This document shows positions 42,793-50,966 of a stretch of 64,000 nt of DNA, one piece after another. A program made the translations under genes and the position numbers. The stretch comes from Mycobacterium sp. ELW1 (GTDB lineage Bacteria; Actinomycetota; Actinomycetes; Mycobacteriales; Mycobacteriaceae), in assembly GCF_008329905.1 (NCBI RefSeq), contig NZ_CP032155.1, positions 1,240,001 through 1,304,000 on the forward strand, in the 5' to 3' direction. Under the pieces are notes generated by a model. The model was not told the origin of the DNA. It saw nothing but the letters and a program-made list of their open reading frames with translations, and searched no databases. Positions within the stretch are counted from its first letter, which is position 1. Every line of letters begins with the position of its first letter.

Positions 42793-43077
42793 CGAGCGCC
42801 TCGCGTGGCGATCGAGGCACTCAGACAAGCGATGGCGTCGACGACGGGGCGTCTCATGTCGGAGGTATCCATTCGGGACTATAGGAAGGTGCGTTCAAGG
42901 CGCCGAACGAACAGGCTGGGCAGTCACCCGCATGGCATCCTGTGGTGAACCTGTCTGCTGACCCGGGGAAAATGTGGGAAGGCGAACCAACAGCGCGGCG
43001 GGGCGATGGCCTCATCGCCCCCGCGGCGCGCGGGGGCCGATGCGGTCTCCGTCGACCGTTCGGCGCGGACCGAGGTG

Positions 43078-43896
43078 TCATCGGATGGTCACGCCGGCGT
43101 CGACCTTGAACTGCAGACCGGTGACGTATCGCGCTTCGTCGGACACTAGGTACAGCACCGCATTACTCACATCAATAGCCTCGACCATTGGTACGGGCAG
43201 CGCATTCCCGAACAGAGGACCGAGGTCCGAACGGTCTTCGACAATTAGCTTAAGCATGGATGGTGGCGCCATCCCGGTCCAGACCCCCGTCGGGTGGACG
43301 GTGTTGACGCGGATGTTTTGAGCGGCAAGCTCGTTCGCGAGCGCCACGCTCATGCCGACGATGCCTTGCTTGGACGCAGTGTAAGGAATGTGCAGCGGGC
43401 TACCCTTGATCCCGGCTGCGGAGCTGATGTTGATCAAGCTGCCGCCGCCTTGCTCAAGCAGGTGCGGTATTGCTGCCGCGCATGTGTTCCATGTCCCAAT
43501 GAGGTTGGTGTCGGTCACTAATCGCCACTGCTCTGCTGTTGTGGTGTTCCACGTGCCGGCGGTCAGCACGCCGGCATTGGCGACGGCGGCATCCAATCCG
43601 CCCAATTCGTCGGCGGCGGCAGTGACAGCTGATGCCAAGGCCTCGGCGTTCCGAACGTCGACGACCGCGGTGATCGTCTTGCCGCCGTGCTTGGCGACCA
43701 GGTCCGCGGTTTCCTGAAGCTCATCCTCGGTAGCCAATTCGTACTCCAGCCCAGCGGGAGTCGCGCAGATGTCGACGAGGATGACGTCTGCGCCTTCTTC
43801 GGCCAGCCGCAGTGCGTGACTGCGGCCCATGCCGCGCGCAGCCCCGGTGATCAACACTCGCTTTCCGGCCACTCGGCCGGTTGACGCGTTTCTCAT
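43078..43896 (-). CDS. SDR family oxidoreductase, mycofactocin-coupled type
   Basis: 272 aa. The N-terminal TGAARGMGRSHALRLAEEGADVILVDICATPAGLEYELA has the GMGRSHA motif and the extended loop after the second strand that marks mycofactocin-associated SDRs, whose bound NAD does not dissociate. Catalytic residues: NAG at VANAGVL, Ser in INISSAAG, Tyr/Lys in YTASKQGIVG. It lies three bases after the second SDR gene at 43900 and is translated with it. The mycofactocin genes themselves are not in the window. Substrates of this class are alcohols, including terpenols and steroids. Confidence 0.82.
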   Translation of the reverse strand: MRNASTGRVAGKRVLITGAARGMGRSHALRLAEEGADVILVDICATPAGLEYELATEDELQETADLVAKHGGKTITAVVDVRNAEALASAVTAAADELGGLDAAVANAGVLTAGTWNTTTAEQWRLVTDTNLIGTWNTCAAAIPHLLEQGGGSLINISSAAGIKGSPLHIPYTASKQGIVGMSVALANELAAQNIRVNTVHPTGVWTGMAPPSMLKLIVEDRSDLGPLFGNALPVPMVEAIDVSNAVLYLVSDEARYVTGLQFKVDAGVTIR

Positions 43897-43899
43897 AGG

Positions 43900-44733
43900 T
43901 CAAAGCTTGTTGCAGAAGCCGGCGTCGACGGGGAAGGTGACGCCGGTGATGTACTTCGCCTCATCGGAGGCCAGAAAGGCGATGGCTGCACTGACGTCCT
44001 CGGGTTCTATCATGTCGATGGGCATTGGATTCTGTAGGTGCACACCACCTTCTGGGTAGTGCTCCAGGAATTCGGTCATCGCCGGATTGACCGCCATTAT
44101 GGTTCGCACTGCGGTGGGGTGCACGGTGTTGACCCGAATGTTGAGGGGCGCCAACGCATTTGCCAGGGTGCGCATCAGTCCGACGATTCCGTGCTTCGCC
44201 GCAGCGTATCCGAGTCCGCCGCCCTGCAGGCCGCCGAAGCCCTTCAATCCCGCGGTCGAGCTGGTGAACACGATCGATCCACCCCGTTGGCCTGCGACGA
44301 GATGCGGTATCACCGCCGAAGCGGTGTGGTAGGTGCCGTCCAGGATTACCCCGGTCGCGGCGCGCCACTGTTCGAGTTCCTCCTCGATAGTCAGTTGGCG
44401 GAAGGCGACTGGCGCAATGCCGGCATTCGCGCACACGATGTCGAGCCGACCGAAGTGCGCTACGCTGGCGTCCACTGCGGCCTTGACCTGGTGGAAATCG
44501 CGAACATCGGCCACGCTCGCGACGATCTTGGCGCCTTCGCGCTCGACTAATTCGACGGTTTCGGCAAGCTCGTCGCGGGATGCCATCGGATAGTGGTTGG
44601 CCGGGATGTCGGCACAGATGTCGATACCGATGATGTTGGCACCCTCCTGGGCCAAACGCACCGCGTGACTGCGGCCCTGGCCGCGGGCCACCCCAGTGAT
44701 GAATGCAACGCGTCCCTCGAGTCGTCCTGGCAT
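43900..44733 (-). CDS. SDR family oxidoreductase, mycofactocin-coupled type
   Basis: 277 aa from ATG 44733 (the frame is open to 44823). ITGVARGQGRSHAVRLAQEGANIIGIDICADIPANHYPMA is the dinucleotide motif plus the long mycofactocin-type insertion. FTSSTAGLKGFGG holds the catalytic Ser, and YAAAKHGIVGLMR the Tyr-Lys pair. The end is FPVDAGFCNKL. It is paired with the related SDR at 43078 and diverges from a TetR gene across an ATTAAG palindrome, so that regulator probably controls both. Confidence 0.82.
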   Translation of the reverse strand: MPGRLEGRVAFITGVARGQGRSHAVRLAQEGANIIGIDICADIPANHYPMASRDELAETVELVEREGAKIVASVADVRDFHQVKAAVDASVAHFGRLDIVCANAGIAPVAFRQLTIEEELEQWRAATGVILDGTYHTASAVIPHLVAGQRGGSIVFTSSTAGLKGFGGLQGGGLGYAAAKHGIVGLMRTLANALAPLNIRVNTVHPTAVRTIMAVNPAMTEFLEHYPEGGVHLQNPMPIDMIEPEDVSAAIAFLASDEAKYITGVTFPVDAGFCNKL

Positions 44734-44844
44734 GTGCAATCTCTCCGTATGTCGACTCTCGCCGAGTCCCTCAATGTCTGCTGCTGCGATTCGGTGACGC
44801 GGGCGCGGGTCGCGATGACTCACCTCTCATCTGGCCGACTGAAT

Positions 44845-44864
44845 ATTAAGGTACAAGACTTAAT
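44845..44864. promoter_or_regulatory. Palindromic operator candidate before TetR gene
   Basis: ATTAAG-GTACAAGA-CTTAAT is a perfect 6-base-arm palindrome with an 8-base spacer in the divergent gap of the SDR pair and the TetR gene. Related half-sites ATTAAG recur at 46647-46652 and 46661-46666, with CTTAAT at 46681-46686, upstream of the carboxymuconolactone-decarboxylase-like gene, so both promoters may share the regulator. Confidence 0.6.
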
Positions 44865-44889
44865 CCGTCTAGTGTGAGACTCTGATCAA

Positions 44890-45579
44890 ATGTCCACGTC
44901 GATGTCCACGCCGGTAGGTGTGCCGGCCCGGCAGCGGTTGGTGCTCACTGCGGAGCGGCTCTTTGCCCAGCACGGTCTCGACGGTGTTGCGCTCCGACTG
45001 ATCGGCACTACGGCAGGAATGGCGAACAAGTCCGCGGTGCAGTACCACTTCGGATCGAAAGAGGGACTTGTCGAGGCGATTCTGGCGAACCGACTCGAAT
45101 ACCTCACCCGCCGACGACAACTGCTCGGTGCGCGTGCGTCCGCCGACGACCTGCGAAGCGTGGTGGAGGCCCATCAGCTGCCACTCATCGAACTAGCGGA
45201 AGACGAAACCTGCTACTACTTGCCCTTCCTCGAACAACTGTTGCGCTACGACTACCGAACCAGCCCGCTATCCACCCTGCCGGCTGCCCACCGCGAATCG
45301 CATCAGGCCTACATCGACCACGTCGGCGCCCTCATCGACCATGTGCCGCAGCCGCTCCGCGACGACCGCATTCAACGCGTGTCGGCGATGTGCGTGCACG
45401 CCTGCGCCGACCGGCACCGCGCGCGCATGTTCGGGACACCGGTGTCGACCTACGCGGTCCACGTCAGCGCACTCCTCGATGGGATGGTTGCGTTTCTGAC
45501 CGCGGTCCCCTCGGCCGAGACGCTGGCCGCGCTCAAAGGATCCGCGCCGGACCGCCCGGCACCACGGGCACTGCCCTGA
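44890..45579 (+). CDS. TetR family transcriptional regulator
   Basis: 229 aa. The helix-turn-helix is VLTAERLFAQHGLDGVALRLIGTTAGMANKSAVQYHFGSKEGLVEAIL; the C-terminal domain is helix-rich with a Cys (CYYLPFLEQLLRYDY). The divergent SDR pair and a palindrome in the gap suggest that it represses the two dehydrogenases. The inducer is unknown. Confidence 0.86.
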   Translation: MSTSMSTPVGVPARQRLVLTAERLFAQHGLDGVALRLIGTTAGMANKSAVQYHFGSKEGLVEAILANRLEYLTRRRQLLGARASADDLRSVVEAHQLPLIELAEDETCYYLPFLEQLLRYDYRTSPLSTLPAAHRESHQAYIDHVGALIDHVPQPLRDDRIQRVSAMCVHACADRHRARMFGTPVSTYAVHVSALLDGMVAFLTAVPSAETLAALKGSAPDRPAPRALP

Positions 45580-45777
45580 ACGGACGGTTGTCAATAAACC
45601 CCGACCTCCACTATGTCAGCTGGTTGTGCGGGTCATCGATCAAGCCGAACGCGGCCCGGCCACGCCGCCGCTGAAGACACGGCGCCGGGGTACGCGAACC
45701 CCCTGCAGCACCAGCGTTGCCTTCGCGGACGGCGCGGGCCCGCGCGCCAAACTCCGGCGTCGCGGTGCATCGCCTCG

Positions 45778-46572
45778 TCAGCTGCCTGTGTCGGTGTTCT
45801 TCGCCGCTGCCACCAGGAGGTGATCGAGGCGTCGCGCCACGATCCATCCGAGATATACGGCGATGTGCATGACAACCTCTTGCAACTCGTCGAACGTGAG
45901 ATCGCCGCTGCGCAAGGCGGACTCGAGCTGCTCGGTCATTTCCGCGTCGATCCCGAGGGCTGCGCTGCAGGAGATCGCGACTAGTCGCCGGTCGCGCCGG
46001 GTGAGGTACTCATCGCGGCTCCAGATCTCGCCGTAGAGATAGTCGAGGTCACCGACGGCCTGAAAGGAGGTACCTGGCGGTGCAGGCGCCGCTCCGTGCA
46101 CGGCCTCGTACACCGCCTCACCCCGGGCCCTGCGGACGTCGTCGGCAGCGGGATCGGCCCACGGGACGAAGTTCGCGAAGGTCAGCGTCTCGCCGTCCTC
46201 TTCGGCGACCTTGGCGAAGGCAGCCATGATGTGGGTGAGCATCGACGAACCCTTGGGCCAACCCGCCTGAGTGGCAAAAAAGAGCAGGAACTCGTCGATC
46301 TCCTCCTTCGTCACCTCGTTGCTCTTGAGGGCGGCGTAGCAGTGGGTCTCCATGGGCACGGGGGCATCGGCCATGCCGACGCACGCAAGGGTGATCCAGC
46401 GCCGATCGCGCGGCGTGAGCACGCCGCGGCGCCACATCTCGGCGAAGACGAAGCCGATCACTCCGCCGTCAATGTAGGCGCTGACCGGGGCGGGGCCCGG
46501 CGCACACATGATGTGCTCGTACTCCGCGAAGGCGACCCTTTGACGGTCCTCGCGATCGGTCCATTCGCTCAC
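45778..46572 (-). CDS. Carboxymuconolactone-decarboxylase-like protein, two CMD domains
   Basis: 264 aa from GTG 46572 (CGGAG upstream). Two CMD units can be seen: VFAEMWRRGVLTPRDRRWITLACVGMADAPVPMETHCYAALKSNEVT (with a His-Cys in place of the CXXC) and YGEIWSRDEYLTRRDRRLVAISCSAALGIDAEMTEQLESAL. The AhpD-like CXXC redox motif is not present, so a decarboxylase or unknown role is more likely than peroxidase. ATTAAG half-sites lie upstream (46647-46686). Function in this locus is unknown. Confidence 0.75.
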   Translation of the reverse strand: MSEWTDREDRQRVAFAEYEHIMCAPGPAPVSAYIDGGVIGFVFAEMWRRGVLTPRDRRWITLACVGMADAPVPMETHCYAALKSNEVTKEEIDEFLLFFATQAGWPKGSSMLTHIMAAFAKVAEEDGETLTFANFVPWADPAADDVRRARGEAVYEAVHGAAPAPPGTSFQAVGDLDYLYGEIWSRDEYLTRRDRRLVAISCSAALGIDAEMTEQLESALRSGDLTFDELQEVVMHIAVYLGWIVARRLDHLLVAAAKNTDTGS

Positions 46573-46870
46573 ACGGACTCCGTTCTGGGTAATGGAAGCA
46601 GCTGTGCCGCGCGCCCGTCTGGACGACAACCTAACGACGTCGTGCAATTAAGTCTACGGGATTAAGAAGCAGTCAAATCCCTTAATGCGGCGGGCGGAGG
46701 CCTGCCGCGCGTCTACGGTTTGACGCGCGTGCGCACAGGTGTGGGCTGATGTGGTCTGACGAGGGGAGCTGAATTCGGCCGGAGCGACCAGCTGTGACAA
46801 CGGGGTGCCATCAACGCGCCGGCGGCGGTGTCCTCGGTCCACTACTGCGAGTGGCAGGTGTGCCTGTTCG

Positions 46871-48151
46871 CTAGGCGAAGTAATGAATTTGGTTGCGGCC
46901 GCGGCGTTTCGCCTCATACATCGCGAGGTCGGCGTCGTGCACGATCTGCGAAGCGTTCCGGGTGTCTCCGTCGATCACCAACGTGACTCCGATGCTGGCG
47001 CCTGCGGTCAGGGAAATCGCCCCGAATTGAATCGGATCACACAACGCGTGCAGTATCCGGCGGGCGATGTTGTCAATGTCTCCGGTTGTGGTTGGGCCCA
47101 TCACCAGGTAGACAAACTCGTCACCACCGAGCCTGGCGACGACGTCATGGCCGCGCGCCGTGGCGCGTAGTCGGCTTGCCACGGTCTGTAGCACCGCATC
47201 GCCTGCCTCATGGCCACGAGAATCGTTGATGTCCTTGAGATTATCGAGGTCGATGAACAGAACCGCGGCCAGTAGTGGACCAAGATGCGCCAATGCCTGT
47301 CCGATGCGGTCCAGCACCCGTGCGCGGTTGGGCAACAACGTGAGCGGGTCATGGCTGGCGCGATGCACCAGCCGCGCGGTGGCGGTTTGCTCTGCGGTGA
47401 TATCGATGAAGGACAGTAAGACCTCGTTGCCGCCAGAGTGCCCCGACTCGAGCCGCCGGCAATTCATCCACAGCCACACCCGCTCGTCGACCGTGCGGTC
47501 GAACCCGACGACGCGGCCGATCACCGGCTGGCCAGTATCGACCGTATGAAGCACCGGATGCTCAGCGCGCTCCAAGAGGCGACCCGTGGCGTCGTAGAGC
47601 GCCAAGAGCCCCTTACCGTTACCGAACCCGCCGGGATCCGCGCCGAACTGTGAACCCCAAATCTGGGCGGCCGCGCGGTTCGCGGTATGCACGCAACCGT
47701 CGACGCCGAACACCACGACGCCTTCGTCGAGGAAGTTCAACACAGTTTGGAAGTGCTGCTCGCCGCGCCGCCCCGCGGCCTCTTCGACACACACCACGAA
47801 ATAGCCATCCCTTGAATAGGTCGCCGCGATCCGCATGAGCAGTGGCGCGCCGTCAGCAGCCAAGCAGGTGGCGTGCGTCACTCCGCCGGCGCTGACGATC
47901 TGGGCCGGATCCAGTTGCGCTCCAACAGCTTCCGACACGTGCGCACCCAGAACCGTTGCCGTAGCCCGTCCGAAAATCTCTTCAGCGGCCCGATTCCAAC
48001 GGATCACCATTCCACTGACGTCGGTCCCCACCATCGCGTCACTGACGTGATCTAGAACAGACTGCGGCAGTAGCTGAGGTGGCCCCAGAGCGGAGGAGTC
48101 GGCTGGCTGCGCTCGTGCGGGCGAGGTCGCATCATCTGCGGTCCAGTCCAT
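46871..48151 (-). CDS. PAS-PAS diguanylate cyclase (GGDEF)
   Basis: 426 aa from ATG 48151 (the frame also opens at 48175, without a ribosome site). Two PAS-type sensor domains (VLDHVSDAMVGTDVSGMVIRWNRAAEEIFGR; VLNFLDEGVVVFGVDGCVHTANRAAAQIWG) precede a GGDEF domain (HDPLTLLPNRARVLDRI...VLFIDLDNLKDIND...VVARLGGDEFVYLV). The active-site GGDEF is intact and RGHD lies five residues before it, forming the inhibitory I-site. It should make cyclic di-GMP. There is no EAL domain. It is not membrane-bound by sequence. It lies next to an adenylate cyclase gene, 141 bases apart. Confidence 0.88.
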   Translation of the reverse strand: MDWTADDATSPARAQPADSSALGPPQLLPQSVLDHVSDAMVGTDVSGMVIRWNRAAEEIFGRATATVLGAHVSEAVGAQLDPAQIVSAGGVTHATCLAADGAPLLMRIAATYSRDGYFVVCVEEAAGRRGEQHFQTVLNFLDEGVVVFGVDGCVHTANRAAAQIWGSQFGADPGGFGNGKGLLALYDATGRLLERAEHPVLHTVDTGQPVIGRVVGFDRTVDERVWLWMNCRRLESGHSGGNEVLLSFIDITAEQTATARLVHRASHDPLTLLPNRARVLDRIGQALAHLGPLLAAVLFIDLDNLKDINDSRGHEAGDAVLQTVASRLRATARGHDVVARLGGDEFVYLVMGPTTTGDIDNIARRILHALCDPIQFGAISLTAGASIGVTLVIDGDTRNASQIVHDADLAMYEAKRRGRNQIHYFA

Positions 48152-48292
48152 GACTCTCCGGCCTGTTGATTCCATTCATGCTCACGCATCGCCGCAGTCC
48201 AAAGTGCTGTGGATTCAACCCCTTCTCCTGCATCCACTGCAGCCAGCTCAGCCCCAATGCCTGGCTCAGCGACCAGAATAGCCATGCTGATC

Positions 48293-49831
48293 TCAGCCTG
48301 ATGGCTCTGTCGGGCCGGGAACGACAGGTTCGGCCAGTGCTGTCGCGGTGGCTCGGCCGCGCAGCACGGTCGAGCCGTTGAGCACCCAGTGCTGACGCTC
48401 GGCGGGTTCGGCGCGGCTGACCGCGCTGCCGGATGCCAGGGTGCGGGACTGGCGGTGTTTGGCTTGATCCGCCAAGCGTGCGGCTTCGTTGACCGGGTCG
48501 CCGACGACCGTGTATTCGTAGCGGTTTTCCGCGCCGATGTTGCCAGCGAAGACGAAACCGGCCGATATTCCCACGCCGAAGTCGACGATGGGCAGCGACC
48601 TAAGGCGTTCGGTCAGTGCCCGCGCGGCCGCCAGCGCCGCAGAAGCGGGCTGGTCGAGCTTGAGCGGTGCACCGAATACGGCCAGCGCGGCGTCACCCTC
48701 AAACTTGTTGACCAGTCCTTGGTGTTCATCCACGGCAGCGACCACGAAGCCGAAGAAGTCGTTCAGCAGCGCGGCGACTTCCTGGGGTGGTCGAGTCGCA
48801 GCGAGCAATGTCGAATTGACCAGATCAACGAACAGCACCCCGACTTCGCGGACATCGCCGGTGAGCGCATCGTCGTGTTCGACCGCTCGACGGGCAACGT
48901 CGGCGCCGACGTGACGGCCGAATAGGTCACTAAGTCGCTCGCGTTCAGCGAGGCCGGTGACCATCCGGTTGAATCCTGACTGGAGACGGCCGATTTCGGA
49001 GGCGTCGTACACCGCGACGTAGGTACTTGCGCCGTGTTCGACCTCGGCCATCGCGTCGACCAATTCGCGGACCGGATCCGATATCGACCGCGCGACCAAC
49101 ACTGTCGCGCGAATTCCTAAAAGCAAGGACAACGCCGCGATAATGAGGATGGGGGTGGCGATGTCCGATAGTGGTTGACGAAACCACCCGGTGGAGCGGC
49201 CGACGGCGATTGCCGTGATTCCGCCAATTGGCAACGCCCCGAACAGGGTCCAGGTGATGATCAGTCGCGAGAGCACACCGGGCGTAGCCGTTTCGGGGGG
49301 TGCCGTGCTCATCGCGACGGCGATGATGGGCCGCAGCGCACGTTGAGTAACCAGGTATCCCATACAGGCGGTGGTCGCGCCACCGAACAACAATGCGGTC
49401 CCGATGACGTAGGCGACCACGACGCCGGCCTTGAGGTTGATCAACGCGAACACAGCTCCGCTTACCGCCCAGGTGGCGAAGTGGACGGCGTTCTGCCGGT
49501 GAGCGATCCGCAGGGCGGCGTGCTGCTGAGCCGGGGAGGGCTCGGCGCCGCCGACGAACCAGCGCAACGTGGGCACCACGTGGAGTACACCCGACAGGGC
49601 GCTCGCGGTCGCCGAGATGACGATCAGCATTGACGCGACAAGCACATTCGTTTTGCTAACGAGACTCTCCGCGTCACCGGGCCCGTCTCTGCTCAGTGCG
49701 ACGATCGCCACCGCGACTCCGCAGGCAGCCAGGATGTGAGCCGATGCGAGCCCCACGGCGCAGTTGACACTGACGCGGGCGGCGGTGTGACGGCGCCCGC
49801 TGATGGCCGTCGGATTCGATAGGGCCGTCAC
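48293..49831 (-). CDS. Membrane adenylate cyclase, HAMP + class III catalytic domain
   Basis: 512 aa. Six hydrophobic segments in the first 250 residues (for example VGLASAHILAACGVAVAIVAL, VVAYVIGTALLFGGATTACM, ILIIAALSLLLGI) lead to a HAMP linker (ISDPVRELVDAMAEVEHGASTYVAVYDASEIGRLQSGFNRM) and a class III cyclase domain: GVLFVDLVNSTLLAA (metal Asp), NKFEGDAALAVFGAP and YTVVGDPVNEAARLADQAK. The layout matches the Rv1318c-Rv1320c/Rv3645 group of mycobacterial cyclases. It would make cAMP in response to a membrane or cytosolic cue. Confidence 0.88.
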   Translation of the reverse strand: MTALSNPTAISGRRHTAARVSVNCAVGLASAHILAACGVAVAIVALSRDGPGDAESLVSKTNVLVASMLIVISATASALSGVLHVVPTLRWFVGGAEPSPAQQHAALRIAHRQNAVHFATWAVSGAVFALINLKAGVVVAYVIGTALLFGGATTACMGYLVTQRALRPIIAVAMSTAPPETATPGVLSRLIITWTLFGALPIGGITAIAVGRSTGWFRQPLSDIATPILIIAALSLLLGIRATVLVARSISDPVRELVDAMAEVEHGASTYVAVYDASEIGRLQSGFNRMVTGLAERERLSDLFGRHVGADVARRAVEHDDALTGDVREVGVLFVDLVNSTLLAATRPPQEVAALLNDFFGFVVAAVDEHQGLVNKFEGDAALAVFGAPLKLDQPASAALAAARALTERLRSLPIVDFGVGISAGFVFAGNIGAENRYEYTVVGDPVNEAARLADQAKHRQSRTLASGSAVSRAEPAERQHWVLNGSTVLRGRATATALAEPVVPGPTEPSG

Positions 49832-49850
49832 GCCACGGCGGGATCCGGGC

Positions 49851-50714
49851 TCAGGGCCCCGACCACGGCCGGACCTTCAGTCCGCCGCCAGCGTCGACGC
49901 GCAGCTGCTGGCCGGTCACGTAGCGAGCGGCGTCGGAAGCGAGGAACAGCACAGCTTCGCTGACGTCTTCAGGCTCGATGTAGGGGGTCGGCATTCCGTT
50001 GATCACCGGAAAGGCCAGCTCGGCATCGGCGCGGGTCGGATCGGTGAGATCCGGCCGAAATGCGCGATACATCGGTGGGCTGTGCAGCATGTCGGTGTTG
50101 ACGTTGGTGGGATGGATGGCGTTCACCCGGATGTTGGAGGGCGCCAGGTGTAGAGCCAGGTCGTTGACGTAGTGCGCGACCACTTGTTTGGCGAAAGCGT
50201 AGCCGCCCCCGCCGGGGCCCAGCTCCATCCCGCCGGCGTTTTGGGACGCCATGAACGCGGCCAGCGAGCCGGTGGCGATGATCGATGCGCCAGCGCCGAG
50301 ATGCTTGATGCTGGCGTGGACGAGGTTGAGCACGCCGACGAGGTCGACGTCTACCGCGTCGACAAAGGCCTGGGGCGGGAGCCCCGGTGTCAAGGGTGCG
50401 ATTCCGGCGTTGGCCACCACGACGTCGAGACGACCCAATTCGGCAACGCCGCGATCGACAGCCGCCGACAACGCGGCACGATCGCGGACGTCAACGATCG
50501 CCGTGTGCGCTGTGCGTCCTTCTTTCTCGACCAACCGCGCGGTTTCGTCGAGGTCTTCCGGGCGCGCCAAGGGGTATTCATTGGTCTCGATATCAGCGCA
50601 CACGTCGATGGCGATGATGTCCGCCCCCTCGGCGGCGAGCAGTCGCGCGTGGGAGCGTCCCTGTCCCCGCGCTGCACCGCTGATCAGGGCGACTTTCCCC
50701 TCAACTCTTCCCAT
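49851..50714 (-). CDS. SDR family oxidoreductase, mycofactocin-coupled type
   Basis: 287 aa. ISGAARGQGRSHARLLAAEGADIIAIDVCADIETNEYPLA has the same GQGRSHA motif and long insertion as the pair at 43-44.7 kb. VVVANAGIAPL, IIATGSLAAF (catalytic Ser), and YAFAKQVVAHYV (Tyr/Lys) follow. It ends ...GQQLRVDAGGGLKVRPWSGP. It diverges from the aldehyde dehydrogenase gene, which makes an alcohol-to-aldehyde-to-acid pair likely: this SDR would oxidise the alcohol and the ALDH the aldehyde. The third such SDR in 8 kb. Confidence 0.82.
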   Translation of the reverse strand: MGRVEGKVALISGAARGQGRSHARLLAAEGADIIAIDVCADIETNEYPLARPEDLDETARLVEKEGRTAHTAIVDVRDRAALSAAVDRGVAELGRLDVVVANAGIAPLTPGLPPQAFVDAVDVDLVGVLNLVHASIKHLGAGASIIATGSLAAFMASQNAGGMELGPGGGGYAFAKQVVAHYVNDLALHLAPSNIRVNAIHPTNVNTDMLHSPPMYRAFRPDLTDPTRADAELAFPVINGMPTPYIEPEDVSEAVLFLASDAARYVTGQQLRVDAGGGLKVRPWSGP

Positions 50715-50966
50715 CTCAACTCCTTAATCGGCCCGGCAGTCGGGTCTGGTCGGACGGCCACGAAGGGCGTGCGCACCGTGACACCGCTGCAAGAGGACTC
50801 TTGTTTCCACAGAACGATAGCTCAGTTGCGTAAGGATGTAATAGCATCTGTCACGAAAAGAATATGATCACTGTCGTTTTACGCATAGGCGCTGGACGGC
50901 TCGTCGCGAGCTGTCCAAAGTGCGGGCGTGCGGTCGGTGCTCGACACAGACGGGAGTAGCAGAACA

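Noticed and set aside
42856..42948. 30-aa peptide MSEVSIRDYRKVRSRRRTNR... as a mycofactocin-like or other precursor peptide
   Set aside because: The Cys-Gly-Val-Tyr style ending of MftA is absent, no maturation genes are adjacent and the frame has no convincing ribosome site.
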